Positions 33,899-42,765 of a stretch of 64,000 bases of DNA are shown here, piece after piece. The DNA comes from Bacteroidia bacterium (GTDB lineage Bacteria > Bacteroidota > Bacteroidia > Chitinophagales > Chitinophagaceae), in contig JAUIBA010000018.1 of the NCBI GenBank assembly GCA_030427635.1, positions 1 to 64,000 of the forward strand, given 5' to 3'. Under the pieces are notes generated by a model. The model saw only the letters and a program-made list of their open reading frames with translations, searched no databases and was not told where the DNA came from. The number at the start of each line of letters is the position of its first letter. Position 1 is the first letter of the stretch. Made by a program: the position numbers and the translations under genes.

Positions 33899-36076
33899 AT
33901 GAAATCAATAAGGGCTATTCTTCTTGTTCTTCTGGGCCTGGTGGCTACAGGTAGCCTGAACGCACAGATAATTGAAGACCCCACTACCTGGAAAATAAGT
34001 GCAAAAAAGACAGGTGAGACAGAGTATAAGGTAATATTTGACCTGACACTGAAAAAAGGCTGGCATATCTGGTCGCTGCAGCCGGGTGAAGATGTAACAC
34101 TATTGCCACCGGAGTTCAAATTCAAAAAAAACCCGGATGCTGTAACCTCAGGTAAAATAACGGAAGCTGGTCATAAAGTAACCGGCGAAATGGATGGTGC
34201 AGAAGGAGTAGTAAGTTATTACCACGACCATGTTACCTATACCCAAAATGTAAAAGTAACCGGCAATACCGTCATTAAAGGTACCTATATGTATCAGGTA
34301 TGTGATGACAAGGGTTGTCTTCCACCCAAAACGCTACCCTTTTCTGTAGAGATAACTGATGCGGCTGCAAAAGCACAGACAACAGAACCGCAACCAGTAA
34401 AAACAGAAGATACTATAGCTGCCGGCAATGGCGCTGAAAACATAATAACCGACACACTGGCAACTGCCGGAACAGCAGGTACTATAGCTGAGACTATAAA
34501 TGCTGCGGGTGCGGGCAAAACCAATGCAGGAGATAAAGAAAATGGCGCAAGTAAAACAGAAGAAAGTGAACAGGAAAAATCTCTGTTGTGGCTGTTTCTT
34601 GCGGCTCTGGGCGGTGGACTGGCAGCAGTGATAACGCCATGTGTGTACTCTATGATACCCATTACGGTGAGCTTCTTTACCAAACGCAGCAAGACACGTG
34701 CCGAAGGTATCCGTAATGCATTGTATTACTCACTGTCTATCATTCTGATATTTACCGTACTGGGTATTGCCATATCGGCAATATTTGGTGCCAATGCACT
34801 GAATACGCTCTCTACTAACTGGATAGCCAATCTGTTCTTCTTTGCCATATTTGTACTGTTTGGTATCTCATTCCTTGGCGCATTTGAACTTACGCTGCCA
34901 TCGTCATGGACCAACAAGACAGATTCCAAAGCCGGTGTAGGCAGTTTTGGTGGCATCTTCTTTATGGCACTTACCCTGGCTATCGTATCCTTCTCCTGTA
35001 CTGGTCCTATAGTAGGTCCGCTGCTGGTACTGGCTGGTAAAGGTGGTCTGCTGGGCCCTGCGGTAGGCATGTTTGGCTTCTCGGTAGGCCTTTCATTACC
35101 GTTTGCATTGTTTGCAATATTCCCGGGTATGCTTAATAAAATGGCGCAGTCGGGCGGATGGCTCAATCAGGTAAAAGTAGTACTGGGCTTTCTGGAGCTG
35201 ATGCTGGCAATGAAATTCTTTTCCAATGCAGACCTGGCACAGGGATGGCGCCTGCTGGACAGAGAAGTATTCATAGCAGTATGGATAGTGATAGCTATAC
35301 TACTGGGTATATACCTGCTGGGTAAACTGAAACTGTCTCATGATGATGCCCCGGCAAAAAACATATACGGACAGGAATATGTATCCATATTTAAACTGTT
35401 CATGGCTATTATCTCCTTCTCATTTGCCGTATATCTGCTACCGGGCATGTGGGGTGCGCCACTTAACGGTATGAGCGCCTTCCTGCCACCAATGGGTACG
35501 TTTGACCAGTTTGGCAACAGTGGCGGCGGCGGCGGAACGGCCCACAACACGGCTCCTGCAGAAGGCGGACCGGTGAAGTATGTAAATGATATGAAAATAT
35601 ACGAGCCACCAGTGGTGAAAAATCTGGGGCTGGTTACTTACTTTGACTATGAGGAAGCACTGGAAGCAGGCAAAAAGCAGCATAAACCAGTAATGCTGGA
35701 CTTTACCGGCATTAACTGTGTAAACTGCCGCAAGATGGAATCGCAGGTATGGTCTCATCCGGAAGTAGCGAAGCGACTGAAGGAAGACTTTGTAGTAGCA
35801 TCGCTCTACTGCGACTTTAACCGCATAGAACTGCCTGAAGAAGAGCAGTATTTCTCGAAAGGACTGGGAGCCATGGTGATAACCGTGGGCAATAAGAATG
35901 CAGCCCTACAGGCAGAAAAATTTGGCTCTAACTCCCAACCTTTTTATTTCTATGTAGATGAGCAGGGTAATAAGCTGATAGCAGAAGGCTATTCATACGA
36001 CCCTGATGTGCAGAAGTTCATAGCACATCTGGACAAAGTGAAAGAAAACTATAAAGCCAGCAATAAAGGAGAGTAA
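33899..36076 (+). CDS. Thiol:disulfide interchange protein DsbD-like (N-terminal, CcdA-type membrane and thioredoxin domains)
   Basis: 725 residues. A signal peptide, then the N-terminal periplasmic domain (about 20-165, Cys pair in VCDDKGCLPP), an Ala/Thr/Glu-rich linker (165-225), a membrane domain of eight or nine helices starting at LLWLFLAALGGGLAAVITPCVYSMIP (membrane Cys in TPCVYS and VSFSCTGP), and a C-terminal thioredoxin fold with FTGINCVNCRKM (about 600-611). It passes reducing power across the inner membrane for cytochrome maturation and disulfide repair. It is preceded by the stand-alone DsbD-like domain and followed by heme A synthase, consistent with a respiratory-assembly cluster. 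Confidence 0.93.
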   Translation: MKSIRAILLVLLGLVATGSLNAQIIEDPTTWKISAKKTGETEYKVIFDLTLKKGWHIWSLQPGEDVTLLPPEFKFKKNPDAVTSGKITEAGHKVTGEMDGAEGVVSYYHDHVTYTQNVKVTGNTVIKGTYMYQVCDDKGCLPPKTLPFSVEITDAAAKAQTTEPQPVKTEDTIAAGNGAENIITDTLATAGTAGTIAETINAAGAGKTNAGDKENGASKTEESEQEKSLLWLFLAALGGGLAAVITPCVYSMIPITVSFFTKRSKTRAEGIRNALYYSLSIILIFTVLGIAISAIFGANALNTLSTNWIANLFFFAIFVLFGISFLGAFELTLPSSWTNKTDSKAGVGSFGGIFFMALTLAIVSFSCTGPIVGPLLVLAGKGGLLGPAVGMFGFSVGLSLPFALFAIFPGMLNKMAQSGGWLNQVKVVLGFLELMLAMKFFSNADLAQGWRLLDREVFIAVWIVIAILLGIYLLGKLKLSHDDAPAKNIYGQEYVSIFKLFMAIISFSFAVYLLPGMWGAPLNGMSAFLPPMGTFDQFGNSGGGGGTAHNTAPAEGGPVKYVNDMKIYEPPVVKNLGLVTYFDYEEALEAGKKQHKPVMLDFTGINCVNCRKMESQVWSHPEVAKRLKEDFVVASLYCDFNRIELPEEEQYFSKGLGAMVITVGNKNAALQAEKFGSNSQPFYFYVDEQGNKLIAEGYSYDPDVQKFIAHLDKVKENYKASNKGE

Positions 36077-36102
36077 ATCAGACAAAGAAGTGGCAATAGC
36101 TA

Positions 36103-36134
36103 TTGTGCAGCCTGCCATACTTCCAGTATTTTTG
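36103..36134 (+). promoter_or_regulatory. Promoter of heme A synthase gene
   Basis: TATTTTTG (36127-36134) matches TAnnTTTG, with TTG at 36103-36105 upstream (21-base spacer). The predicted start lies about ten bases before GTG 36152. Confidence 0.5.
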
Positions 36135-36151
36135 CGGCAAATATCTCTGCT

Positions 36152-37201
36152 GTGACGGACAAGAAAAGGAAAGCTGTAGCATGGTGGCTAATAGCCGGCA
36201 TCATAATGATAGTAATAGAATTCATTATGGGTGGCGTTACCCGGCTCACCGGCTCAGGACTGTCCATTACAGAATGGAAACCCATAATGGGTGCCGTACC
36301 CCCACTGAGTGAGGAGGAATGGAACAAAGCGTTTGATGCTTATAAAAACATAGCACAGTACAAATACCTGAACAGCCACTTTACCCTACCCGACTTTAAA
36401 TTTATATTCTTCTGGGAATGGTCGCACAGGCTGTGGGCCAGGCTACTGGGCGTGGTATTCCTCATTGGCTTTGTGTACTTTCTGGTAAAGAAATACTTTG
36501 ACAGGGATATGGTGCGTCCCTTCATCATACTGTTCATACTGGGCGGGCTGCAGGGTTTCGTGGGCTGGAAGATGGTGCAAAGCGGCCTTAATGACACAGA
36601 GCTGTATGTGAAACATACATGGCTGGCTACTCACTTCCTGTCGGCAATAACAGTGATGTGCTATACCCTATGGTTTGCATTACAGCTGCTGATACCCAGT
36701 GAGCAGCGGATATCGGCACCGGCTATCACCCGGCAGCTGGCTGCTATTATTGTGCTTACCTATCTGCAACTGGGCTATGGCGCATTTATGGCCGGCATGC
36801 ATGCCTCAAAATCTGCTCCTACATGGCCCACCATCAATGGAGACTGGATACCGGCAGACATGATGAATAACAGCTTTATCAGTCATCCTATCAATGTTCA
36901 GTTTATGCACCGTATGCTGGCATATCTCCTGCTTACCGTCATTGTCATATGGTATTTCAAAGCCGGTAAGGCAACGAAAGCATATGGAAGTGAGCTCCTG
37001 AATAAAGCGCGCCGCTGGCCGGCAGCTCTGGTGCTGATACAGGTGACTCTGGGCATCATTACCGTGGTGAGCGCTCCGCTTATTGTCTTCGGCAAATTTG
37101 GCACTTATGAAACCATAGCTGAGATACACCAGCTGGTGGGTATGTTTCTGCTGATGGCGATAGTGGCCAATGTATATGTAACAACGCGAAAGGCAGCCTG
37201 A
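36152..37201 (+). CDS. ctaA: Heme A synthase (CtaA/COX15 family)
   Basis: Oxidises the C8 methyl of heme O to give heme A for cytochrome oxidase. 349 residues, starting at GTG 36152. The first transmembrane signature GGVTRLTGSGLSITEWKPIMGAVPP (about 29-53) with the catalytic-site glutamate region, FKFIFFWEWSHRLWARLLG with heme-ligand His, and the later HxxxxH-type segments (KHTWLATHFLSA, VQFMHRMLAYLLL, EIHQLVGMFLL) place heme-binding His in alternate helices. Longer COX15-type form, without the Cys pair of the Bacillus enzyme in an obvious place. The gene follows the dsbD-like gene and has its own promoter-like box. Confidence 0.93.
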   Translation: MTDKKRKAVAWWLIAGIIMIVIEFIMGGVTRLTGSGLSITEWKPIMGAVPPLSEEEWNKAFDAYKNIAQYKYLNSHFTLPDFKFIFFWEWSHRLWARLLGVVFLIGFVYFLVKKYFDRDMVRPFIILFILGGLQGFVGWKMVQSGLNDTELYVKHTWLATHFLSAITVMCYTLWFALQLLIPSEQRISAPAITRQLAAIIVLTYLQLGYGAFMAGMHASKSAPTWPTINGDWIPADMMNNSFISHPINVQFMHRMLAYLLLTVIVIWYFKAGKATKAYGSELLNKARRWPAALVLIQVTLGIITVVSAPLIVFGKFGTYETIAEIHQLVGMFLLMAIVANVYVTTRKAA

Positions 37202-37232
37202 TATTCGTTTCATTATTTGCTATTTTGCACAC

Positions 37233-39296
37233 ATGGACGGTGCAGTAAAAAGCCCCACAGGTACTATACCGGGAAAAGGCGGGAAGCGTACTCAACTCTA
37301 TTATCTGCTGCTCATACTTATCAGTGTGGCACTCTATGCCAATACGCTGATGAACAGGTATGCCATGGATGACAGCATGGTAATAACAGAAAACAAGTAT
37401 GTAAAGCAGGGCATAGCCGGCATCCCCACCCTGCTTACCACTACCCACCTGCGTGGATTTCTGCATCTGCCCAATGATAAATACCGCCCGCTATCACTGG
37501 TAACCTTTGCCACCGAATACGGGATATGGGGCATGAACCCGATGATGAGCCATCTGGTAAACATATTACTGTTTGCCGGCTGCACAGTACTGCTGATGAG
37601 ACTGCTGTACCGCCTGATGGGAGACAGGCACCTGTCAATAGCATTTGTAGCCGCACTGCTGTTTGCCGTACATCCGATACATACTGAGGTAGTGGCCAAC
37701 ATCAAGAGCCGTGATGAACTACTGGGGTTTCTCTTCGGCATATCGGCACTGCTATTGTTCATTGCCTATGCTCATAGCGGACGTACCTCCAGGCTGCTAC
37801 AGGGTGCCTTACTGTACCTACTGGCACTGATGAGTAAAGAAACCTCTGTAACCTTTGTAGCACTGGCCCCCTTACTGTTCTTTGGCTATATAAACGAAAA
37901 CCGCCGGCGCAGCTGGCATATTACGGCTATGGTAGCGGGAACATCGGTCTTTTTTATAGCAATAGCATGGAGTGTACTACAACTCAATAATACAGGGCTG
38001 CCACATGAGGCCAGTGATTTTACCCTGAATGCCCTTACCGCAGCACCAGATACCGCTACCCGATATGCTACCGCCATCTATGCACTGGGCATATATCTGA
38101 AACTGCTTTTCGTGCCATGGCCACTCATCTGCAATTACTCTTATGCTGCCATACCATTTACCGGGTTTGACAACCTGCAGGTACTGGCTACCATTGCTGC
38201 ATACGGAGGACTGATAGCTTTTGCCATATATCGCCTGAAGACCCGGCAAAAAGATGTGGTGGCCCTGGGCATACTGATATATATGGTAGTGATGACCATG
38301 TTCTCTAACCTGATAGGAATACTAGGGTCGCAGGTAGCAGAGCGGTTTCTATTCTATCCATCGGCAGGTTATTGTCTTGCGGTGGCAGCGCTGCTATACC
38401 GGCTGGCAGGCAACCAGGCTCCGGAAAGCCCACCAGCACTGCTACGCATCCCTAAAGTGCTACTGATACTGGCACCACTGCTTACCGTGTACAGTGTACT
38501 CACCGTGGCAAGGAATGCTGAATGGAAAGACAATGAAACCCTTTTCAGCGCAGATGTGGCAAAATCGCCGCTCGACAGCCGGCTGAACTACTTTAAGGCG
38601 GGGGTATCGGCACCGGAGTCAGGGACTACAGATATAGCTGCCTACGGTACACAGATAGACTATCTGCGCCGGGCACTGAACATATATCCCGACTTTATAC
38701 AAGCTCATACCGATCTGGCGCGGGTGTATGAGGCCACCGGCGCATACGACTCGGCATGGGTACACAGCATAGCTGCCATACGCAGTAAGCCGGACAACAG
38801 TATAGCCACCTATACTGCGGGGAAAGTAGCATATGCCCGGAAACAATACCGCGAAGCGGTAGAATGGCTGTATGCCACTGTAAAACTGGAGCCGGCATAC
38901 CTGCCAGCCCGGCTGAACCTGGCCAACTGCTATGCCGATGTGCAGTATTATGACTCTGCCATAAACCATTACCGTTATATACTGGCTGCCGACGCCAAGC
39001 TGCTACCCGCACAAAGGGGCATAGCGATGTGCTACCTGCAAACCGGCAGGTATGACTCTGCCATAGCACATATTACAGCTGCTATAACTATTGCACATGA
39101 CCCTGACGACATGAATAACCTGGGTGCAGTGTACCTGACTGCAGGCCGGTACCGCGAAGCACTGAACCAGTTTAAATCCCTGTATGCACAGCATCCCGGC
39201 TATAAACCGGTACGTGCAAATCTTGCTATAACATATGAGCAGATGGGACTAAAAGACAGCGCAGCACTATACCGGGATACTGAGCCGGACAGATAG
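37233..39296 (+). CDS. TMTC-like membrane protein with C-terminal TPR domain
   Basis: 687 residues. The first 430 residues form about ten membrane helices of the GT-C/protein O-mannosyltransferase type. The signature NRYAMDDSMVITENKYVKQG carries an acidic pair in loop 1, and HPIHTEVVANIKSRDELLG (about 147-165) matches eukaryotic TMTC proteins and their bacterial relatives. From about residue 450 five or more TPR repeats follow (PDFIQAHTDLARVYEATGAYDSA, PAYLPARLNLANCYADVQYYDSA). Likely transfers a sugar to exported proteins, with the TPR domain binding the acceptor in the periplasm (inference). Confidence 0.8.
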   Translation: MDGAVKSPTGTIPGKGGKRTQLYYLLLILISVALYANTLMNRYAMDDSMVITENKYVKQGIAGIPTLLTTTHLRGFLHLPNDKYRPLSLVTFATEYGIWGMNPMMSHLVNILLFAGCTVLLMRLLYRLMGDRHLSIAFVAALLFAVHPIHTEVVANIKSRDELLGFLFGISALLLFIAYAHSGRTSRLLQGALLYLLALMSKETSVTFVALAPLLFFGYINENRRRSWHITAMVAGTSVFFIAIAWSVLQLNNTGLPHEASDFTLNALTAAPDTATRYATAIYALGIYLKLLFVPWPLICNYSYAAIPFTGFDNLQVLATIAAYGGLIAFAIYRLKTRQKDVVALGILIYMVVMTMFSNLIGILGSQVAERFLFYPSAGYCLAVAALLYRLAGNQAPESPPALLRIPKVLLILAPLLTVYSVLTVARNAEWKDNETLFSADVAKSPLDSRLNYFKAGVSAPESGTTDIAAYGTQIDYLRRALNIYPDFIQAHTDLARVYEATGAYDSAWVHSIAAIRSKPDNSIATYTAGKVAYARKQYREAVEWLYATVKLEPAYLPARLNLANCYADVQYYDSAINHYRYILAADAKLLPAQRGIAMCYLQTGRYDSAIAHITAAITIAHDPDDMNNLGAVYLTAGRYREALNQFKSLYAQHPGYKPVRANLAITYEQMGLKDSAALYRDTEPDR

Positions 39297-39319
39297 CAGG
39301 CTAATCCCGTTATTATCCC

Positions 39320-39327
39320 TATTTTTG
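39320..39327 (+). promoter_or_regulatory. -7 box (TATTTTTG) abutting the pssA start
   Basis: Consensus match with seven bases to ATG 39335. The -33 region is weak. Predicted near-leaderless mRNA. Confidence 0.5.
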
Positions 39328-39334
39328 AGCACGT

Positions 39335-40135
39335 ATGAAGCACCTGCCAAATCTGCTTACTCTGGGGAACCTCTTCTGTGGTTGCCTTGCCATAGCCTAT
39401 ATTCTTACCGCACAGCCCTATACCAGCATGAACATGAGTGGTGGGCTACCCACATGGAGCTGGGTATATGGTGCAGAACAGATGTACTATGGCAGCATAC
39501 TGATAGGGATAGCCGGCATATGCGACCTGCTGGACGGCGCTACCGCCCGTGCACTGAAAGTGTACTCACCTATAGGTAAAGACCTGGATTCACTGGCAGA
39601 TGTAGTATCATTTGGCGTAGCACCATCTATAATACTGTTTAAATTTCTGTGGGATGCGCTGATGAGTGAAAAGAACGCCATGGATGCCAGTATGCTGGGC
39701 ATGTCACCTGCATTTCTGGTAGCCTGTTTTGCCGCATTGAGACTGGCACGGTTCAACGTGAGCAAGGAATATATACCCAAAGGTTACTTCAGGGGTATGC
39801 CTACCCCTGCGGTAGGTATGTTCATAGCATCATTTCCACTGCTGGCATGGTATAACCCATGGGGTATAGGCGCATGGCTGCATAACAGATGGGTACTGTA
39901 CCTGATAATAACCCTGCTGTGCTGGTTTATGGTGTCCCGCATCAGCTTTCTGAAAATGATGCCTGCAAAAAGAACCTTTGCAGCAGCATGGCCTCAACTG
40001 ATACTGGTGGTGGCTACACTGGCGGCTATACCATTTCTGCATGTGGCTGTTATACCATTTACATTCGTTCTATATATAATCCTGTCTCTCATAAAAAGAA
40101 TGCCGGAAGAGGAAGGAGAGACTGCGCCGGAATGA
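39335..40135 (+). CDS. pssA: CDP-diacylglycerol--serine O-phosphatidyltransferase
   Basis: Makes phosphatidylserine, the precursor of phosphatidylethanolamine, in the inner membrane. 266 residues with six to eight membrane segments. The CDP-alcohol phosphotransferase motif D-G-x2-A-R-x8-G-x3-D-x3-D is exact: DGATARALKVYSPIGKDLDS at about residues 65-85, followed by LAD. Membrane type II (Bacillus-like) enzyme. The partner decarboxylase psd is not in the window. Flanked by genes on the same strand with their own promoter boxes. Confidence 0.94.
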   Translation: MKHLPNLLTLGNLFCGCLAIAYILTAQPYTSMNMSGGLPTWSWVYGAEQMYYGSILIGIAGICDLLDGATARALKVYSPIGKDLDSLADVVSFGVAPSIILFKFLWDALMSEKNAMDASMLGMSPAFLVACFAALRLARFNVSKEYIPKGYFRGMPTPAVGMFIASFPLLAWYNPWGIGAWLHNRWVLYLIITLLCWFMVSRISFLKMMPAKRTFAAAWPQLILVVATLAAIPFLHVAVIPFTFVLYIILSLIKRMPEEEGETAPE

Positions 40136-40150
40136 TGCAGATAGTATGTT

Positions 40151-40182
40151 TTTGACATTCTACCGCCTGCGTTGTACTTTTG
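40151..40182 (+). promoter_or_regulatory. Promoter of purS
   Basis: TTTG at 40151-40154, a 20-base spacer, then TACTTTTG at 40175-40182. A strong two-part match to the Bacteroidota consensus. Predicted transcription start about 40189, giving a leader of about 25 bases. Confidence 0.65.
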
Positions 40183-40213
40183 GCACCATATTCAGCATCT
40201 GAACATACATAAC

Positions 40214-40465
40214 ATGAAATACACTGCACATATCAATGTAATGCCGCTTAAAGAACTCCTGGACCCACAGGGCAAGGCGGTAAACAACAGCCTGCACAAT
40301 CTGGGTCTTACAGGTGCGAATGATGTACGCATCGGCAAACGTATAACGCTGGCAATAGAAGCCCCTAACAAAGAGGCTGCTGAAAATACAGCACGTGAGG
40401 CCTGCAAAAAGCTGCTGGCAAATCCTGTAATGGAAGCATTTGAGTTTACCATTACAGAAGGATAA
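40214..40465 (+). CDS. purS: Phosphoribosylformylglycinamidine synthase subunit PurS
   Basis: 83 residues from ATG 40214 (MKYTAHINVMPLKELLDPQGKA). The small structural subunit that bridges PurQ and PurL. LDPQGKAVNNSLHNLGLTG and the IGKRITLAIEAPNKEAAENTAREACKKLLANPVMEAFEF segment are canonical. The frame extends to an ATG at 40172, but the upstream codons overlap the promoter. Has its own promoter and terminator, separate from purQ at 32477. Confidence 0.95.
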   Translation: MKYTAHINVMPLKELLDPQGKAVNNSLHNLGLTGANDVRIGKRITLAIEAPNKEAAENTAREACKKLLANPVMEAFEFTITEG

Positions 40466-40489
40466 TACCACATTTACCATCTTTTTATC

Positions 40490-40520
40490 AGCACCATGCC
40501 CTGTAAAGCATGGTGTTTTA
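40490..40520 (+). terminator. Intrinsic terminator after purS
   Basis: GCACCATGC and GCATGGTGT form a nine-base-pair stem (last pair G-U) around a CCTGTAAA-type loop, followed by TTT. Confidence 0.75.
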
Positions 40521-40539
40521 ATTTCTGACAACTACCGTT

Positions 40540-41271
40540 ATGCGACTGTATCTTGTACCATCACCTGTAGGCAACCTGGGCGATATCACTTACCGGGCAA
40601 TAGAAGTACTACGCCAGGCTGATGTGATACTGTGTGAAGATACCCGTACCAGTGGTGTACTGCTGCGCCATTACAACATTCAGAAACCACTGACTGCCTA
40701 CCATGCCCATAACGAGCATAAAGTACTGGCCCGCCTTGTAGACCAACTCAGAGAGGGTAAAACATTTGCATTAATAACTGATGCCGGTACTCCGGGCATA
40801 TCAGACCCTGGGTTTCTGCTGGTGCGGGAGTGCCTGCGCAATGATATACCAGTGGAATGCCTGCCCGGCGCCACTGCATTTGTACCGGCACTGGTGCAGT
40901 CGGGACTTACCTCTAACCGTTTTGTCTTTGAGGGATTCCTACCTGTAAAAAAAGGGCGGCAAACCATGCTGAAAACACTGGCAGAAGAGCCCCGCACCAT
41001 TATACTTTATGAATCGCCACACAGACTGGTAAAAACACTAAAGGAACTGGCACAATATATGGGCGCTGACCGCCAGGCAGCTGTATGCAGGGAGCTCACC
41101 AAAATTTTTGAAGAGACAAACAAAAATACCCTGGAAGCACTGGCTGCCCACTATGAAGCACATGCACCAAAAGGAGAAATAGTACTGGTAATAGAGGGCG
41201 CAGTACCTAAAAAAGGAAAGCGGAGAGAAACAGAAGATAACGATGAAGAGGACGACACTGATGATGAATAG
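40540..41271 (+). CDS. rsmI: 16S rRNA (cytidine(1402)-2'-O)-methyltransferase RsmI
   Basis: SAM-dependent methylation of 16S rRNA C1402 in the decoding centre. 243 residues. VPSPVGNLGDITYRAIEVL at the N-terminus, CEDTRTSGVLLRHYNI and the SAM-site TDAGTPGISDPGFLLV are the family signatures. The family C-terminal region is followed by a short charged tail (KRRETEDNDEEDDTDDE) that is not conserved. The partner RsmH is not in the window. Converges with radA with a gap of nine bases. Confidence 0.95.
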   Translation: MRLYLVPSPVGNLGDITYRAIEVLRQADVILCEDTRTSGVLLRHYNIQKPLTAYHAHNEHKVLARLVDQLREGKTFALITDAGTPGISDPGFLLVRECLRNDIPVECLPGATAFVPALVQSGLTSNRFVFEGFLPVKKGRQTMLKTLAEEPRTIILYESPHRLVKTLKELAQYMGADRQAAVCRELTKIFEETNKNTLEALAAHYEAHAPKGEIVLVIEGAVPKKGKRRETEDNDEEDDTDDE

Positions 41272-41280
41272 TTACCATCA

Positions 41281-42657
41281 TCAGAACAACATCCTGTATA
41301 CATCCTCTACCTTATTCACCGTCTTTATCTGTATTTTGAAATTCCTAGTGTCCAGCCCTTTGGCATTGGCTTTTGGTATGAATATTACATCCATTCCCAG
41401 TTTATCGGCCTCGGCTATGCGCTGATCTATACGATTCACCGCACGTATCTCGCCACTGAGGCCTATCTCCCCTACCAGGCAAATATTGGACGGTAAAGCC
41501 TTATCTTCATAAGATGACAAAAGTGCGCATACTACCGCCAACTCTATAGAGGGGTCTTCTACACGGATGCCACCGGCAATATTTACAAACACATCTTTAG
41601 TACCAAAATGGAAGCCTCCACGCTTCTCCAGTACTGCCAGCAGCAGCTGCAGCCTGCGCAGGTCCATACCGCTCACGGTGCGCTGCGGTGTACCATATAC
41701 AGCCTGTGTAACCAGTGCCTGTACCTCTATCATGAGCGGGCGTGATGCCTCCATAGTGGCTGCAATAGCAATACCGCTAAGAGGCTCATCGTGCTGAGAA
41801 AGTAATATTTCTGAAGGATTGGATACAGGACGCATGCCCTGCTGCAGCATTTCATAGATACCCAGCTCAGCTGTGGAGCCGAAACGGTTTTTCAGCGTCC
41901 GCAATATCCGGTAGGCATAATGCCGGTCGCCCTCAAACTGCAGGACGGTATCGACCATATGCTCCAGTACCTTAGGTCCCGCAATGGCGCCATCTTTTGT
42001 GATATGGCCTATGATACACACAGGAATGCCACTGGTCTTGGCAAAGCGCTGCAACTCGGCAGCACATTCACGCACCTGAGATACGCTACCTGCGGCTGAA
42101 TCGACATAGGGAGATTCCAGCGTCTGGATGGAGTCAATGATGAGCCAGTCTGGTTTAACCTTCTTTACTTCATTAAAGAGAGTAGCCGTATCTGTAGCTG
42201 TGAGCAGGAATAGATTGGCATTTTTCATCCCCAGGCGCTCTGCACGCAATTTTATCTGCTGCGCACTTTCCTCGCCCGACACATAAAGTGTTTTAATACC
42301 TTTCCATTGTAGTGCACATTGAAGGAAAAGTGTACTCTTCCCTATGCCCGGATCGCCTGCGATGAGCGTAACAGAGCCCATGACCACACCGCCACCCAAT
42401 ACACGGTTCAGCTCGGCATCGGGACTTGTGAGACGCGACTCTGCCACATGCACCACATCATCCAGCCTATGTGCCTGCTTTCGCTCTTTACTCTGAGCTT
42501 CATCCCATCCTGTAACTTCGGCACGGCCCTTTTCCTCGCGCTGTACTACTTCTTCCACAAGGGAATTCCATGTACCACAGGAGGGGCACTTGCCCGTCCA
42601 TTTGGGAGTTTCATAACCACACTGCTGACAGAAAAAAGCGGAACGGGTCTTAGCCAT
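41281..42657 (-). CDS. radA: DNA repair protein RadA
   Basis: RecA-related ATPase that helps process recombination intermediates. 458 residues from ATG 42657. Four-Cys zinc finger (Cys10, 13, 24, 27), Walker A GDPGIGKST (about 95), Walker B-like LIIDSIQT, the RadA-specific KNRFGSTAELG motif, and a C-terminal Lon-like domain (RTVSGMDLRRLQLLLAVLEKRGG, NIAGGIRVEDPSIELA). All present and in order. A -7 box five bases before the ATG supports this start over the longer frame. Confidence 0.96.
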   Translation of the reverse strand: MAKTRSAFFCQQCGYETPKWTGKCPSCGTWNSLVEEVVQREEKGRAEVTGWDEAQSKERKQAHRLDDVVHVAESRLTSPDAELNRVLGGGVVMGSVTLIAGDPGIGKSTLFLQCALQWKGIKTLYVSGEESAQQIKLRAERLGMKNANLFLLTATDTATLFNEVKKVKPDWLIIDSIQTLESPYVDSAAGSVSQVRECAAELQRFAKTSGIPVCIIGHITKDGAIAGPKVLEHMVDTVLQFEGDRHYAYRILRTLKNRFGSTAELGIYEMLQQGMRPVSNPSEILLSQHDEPLSGIAIAATMEASRPLMIEVQALVTQAVYGTPQRTVSGMDLRRLQLLLAVLEKRGGFHFGTKDVFVNIAGGIRVEDPSIELAVVCALLSSYEDKALPSNICLVGEIGLSGEIRAVNRIDQRIAEADKLGMDVIFIPKANAKGLDTRNFKIQIKTVNKVEDVYRMLF

Positions 42658-42662
42658 AGATG

Positions 42663-42670
42663 CAAATGTA
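42663..42670 (-). promoter_or_regulatory. -7 box (TACATTTG) abutting the radA start
   Basis: Consensus match on the minus strand, five bases from ATG 42657. Confidence 0.5.
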
Positions 42671-42765
42671 AGCTGTACGTGCAACTCTGTGGCTGATAAC
42701 AATTTTCAGGTAAAGCAGGAATATACCAATAAAGCAACATAACTTTAATAGTAAATTTTATCACC

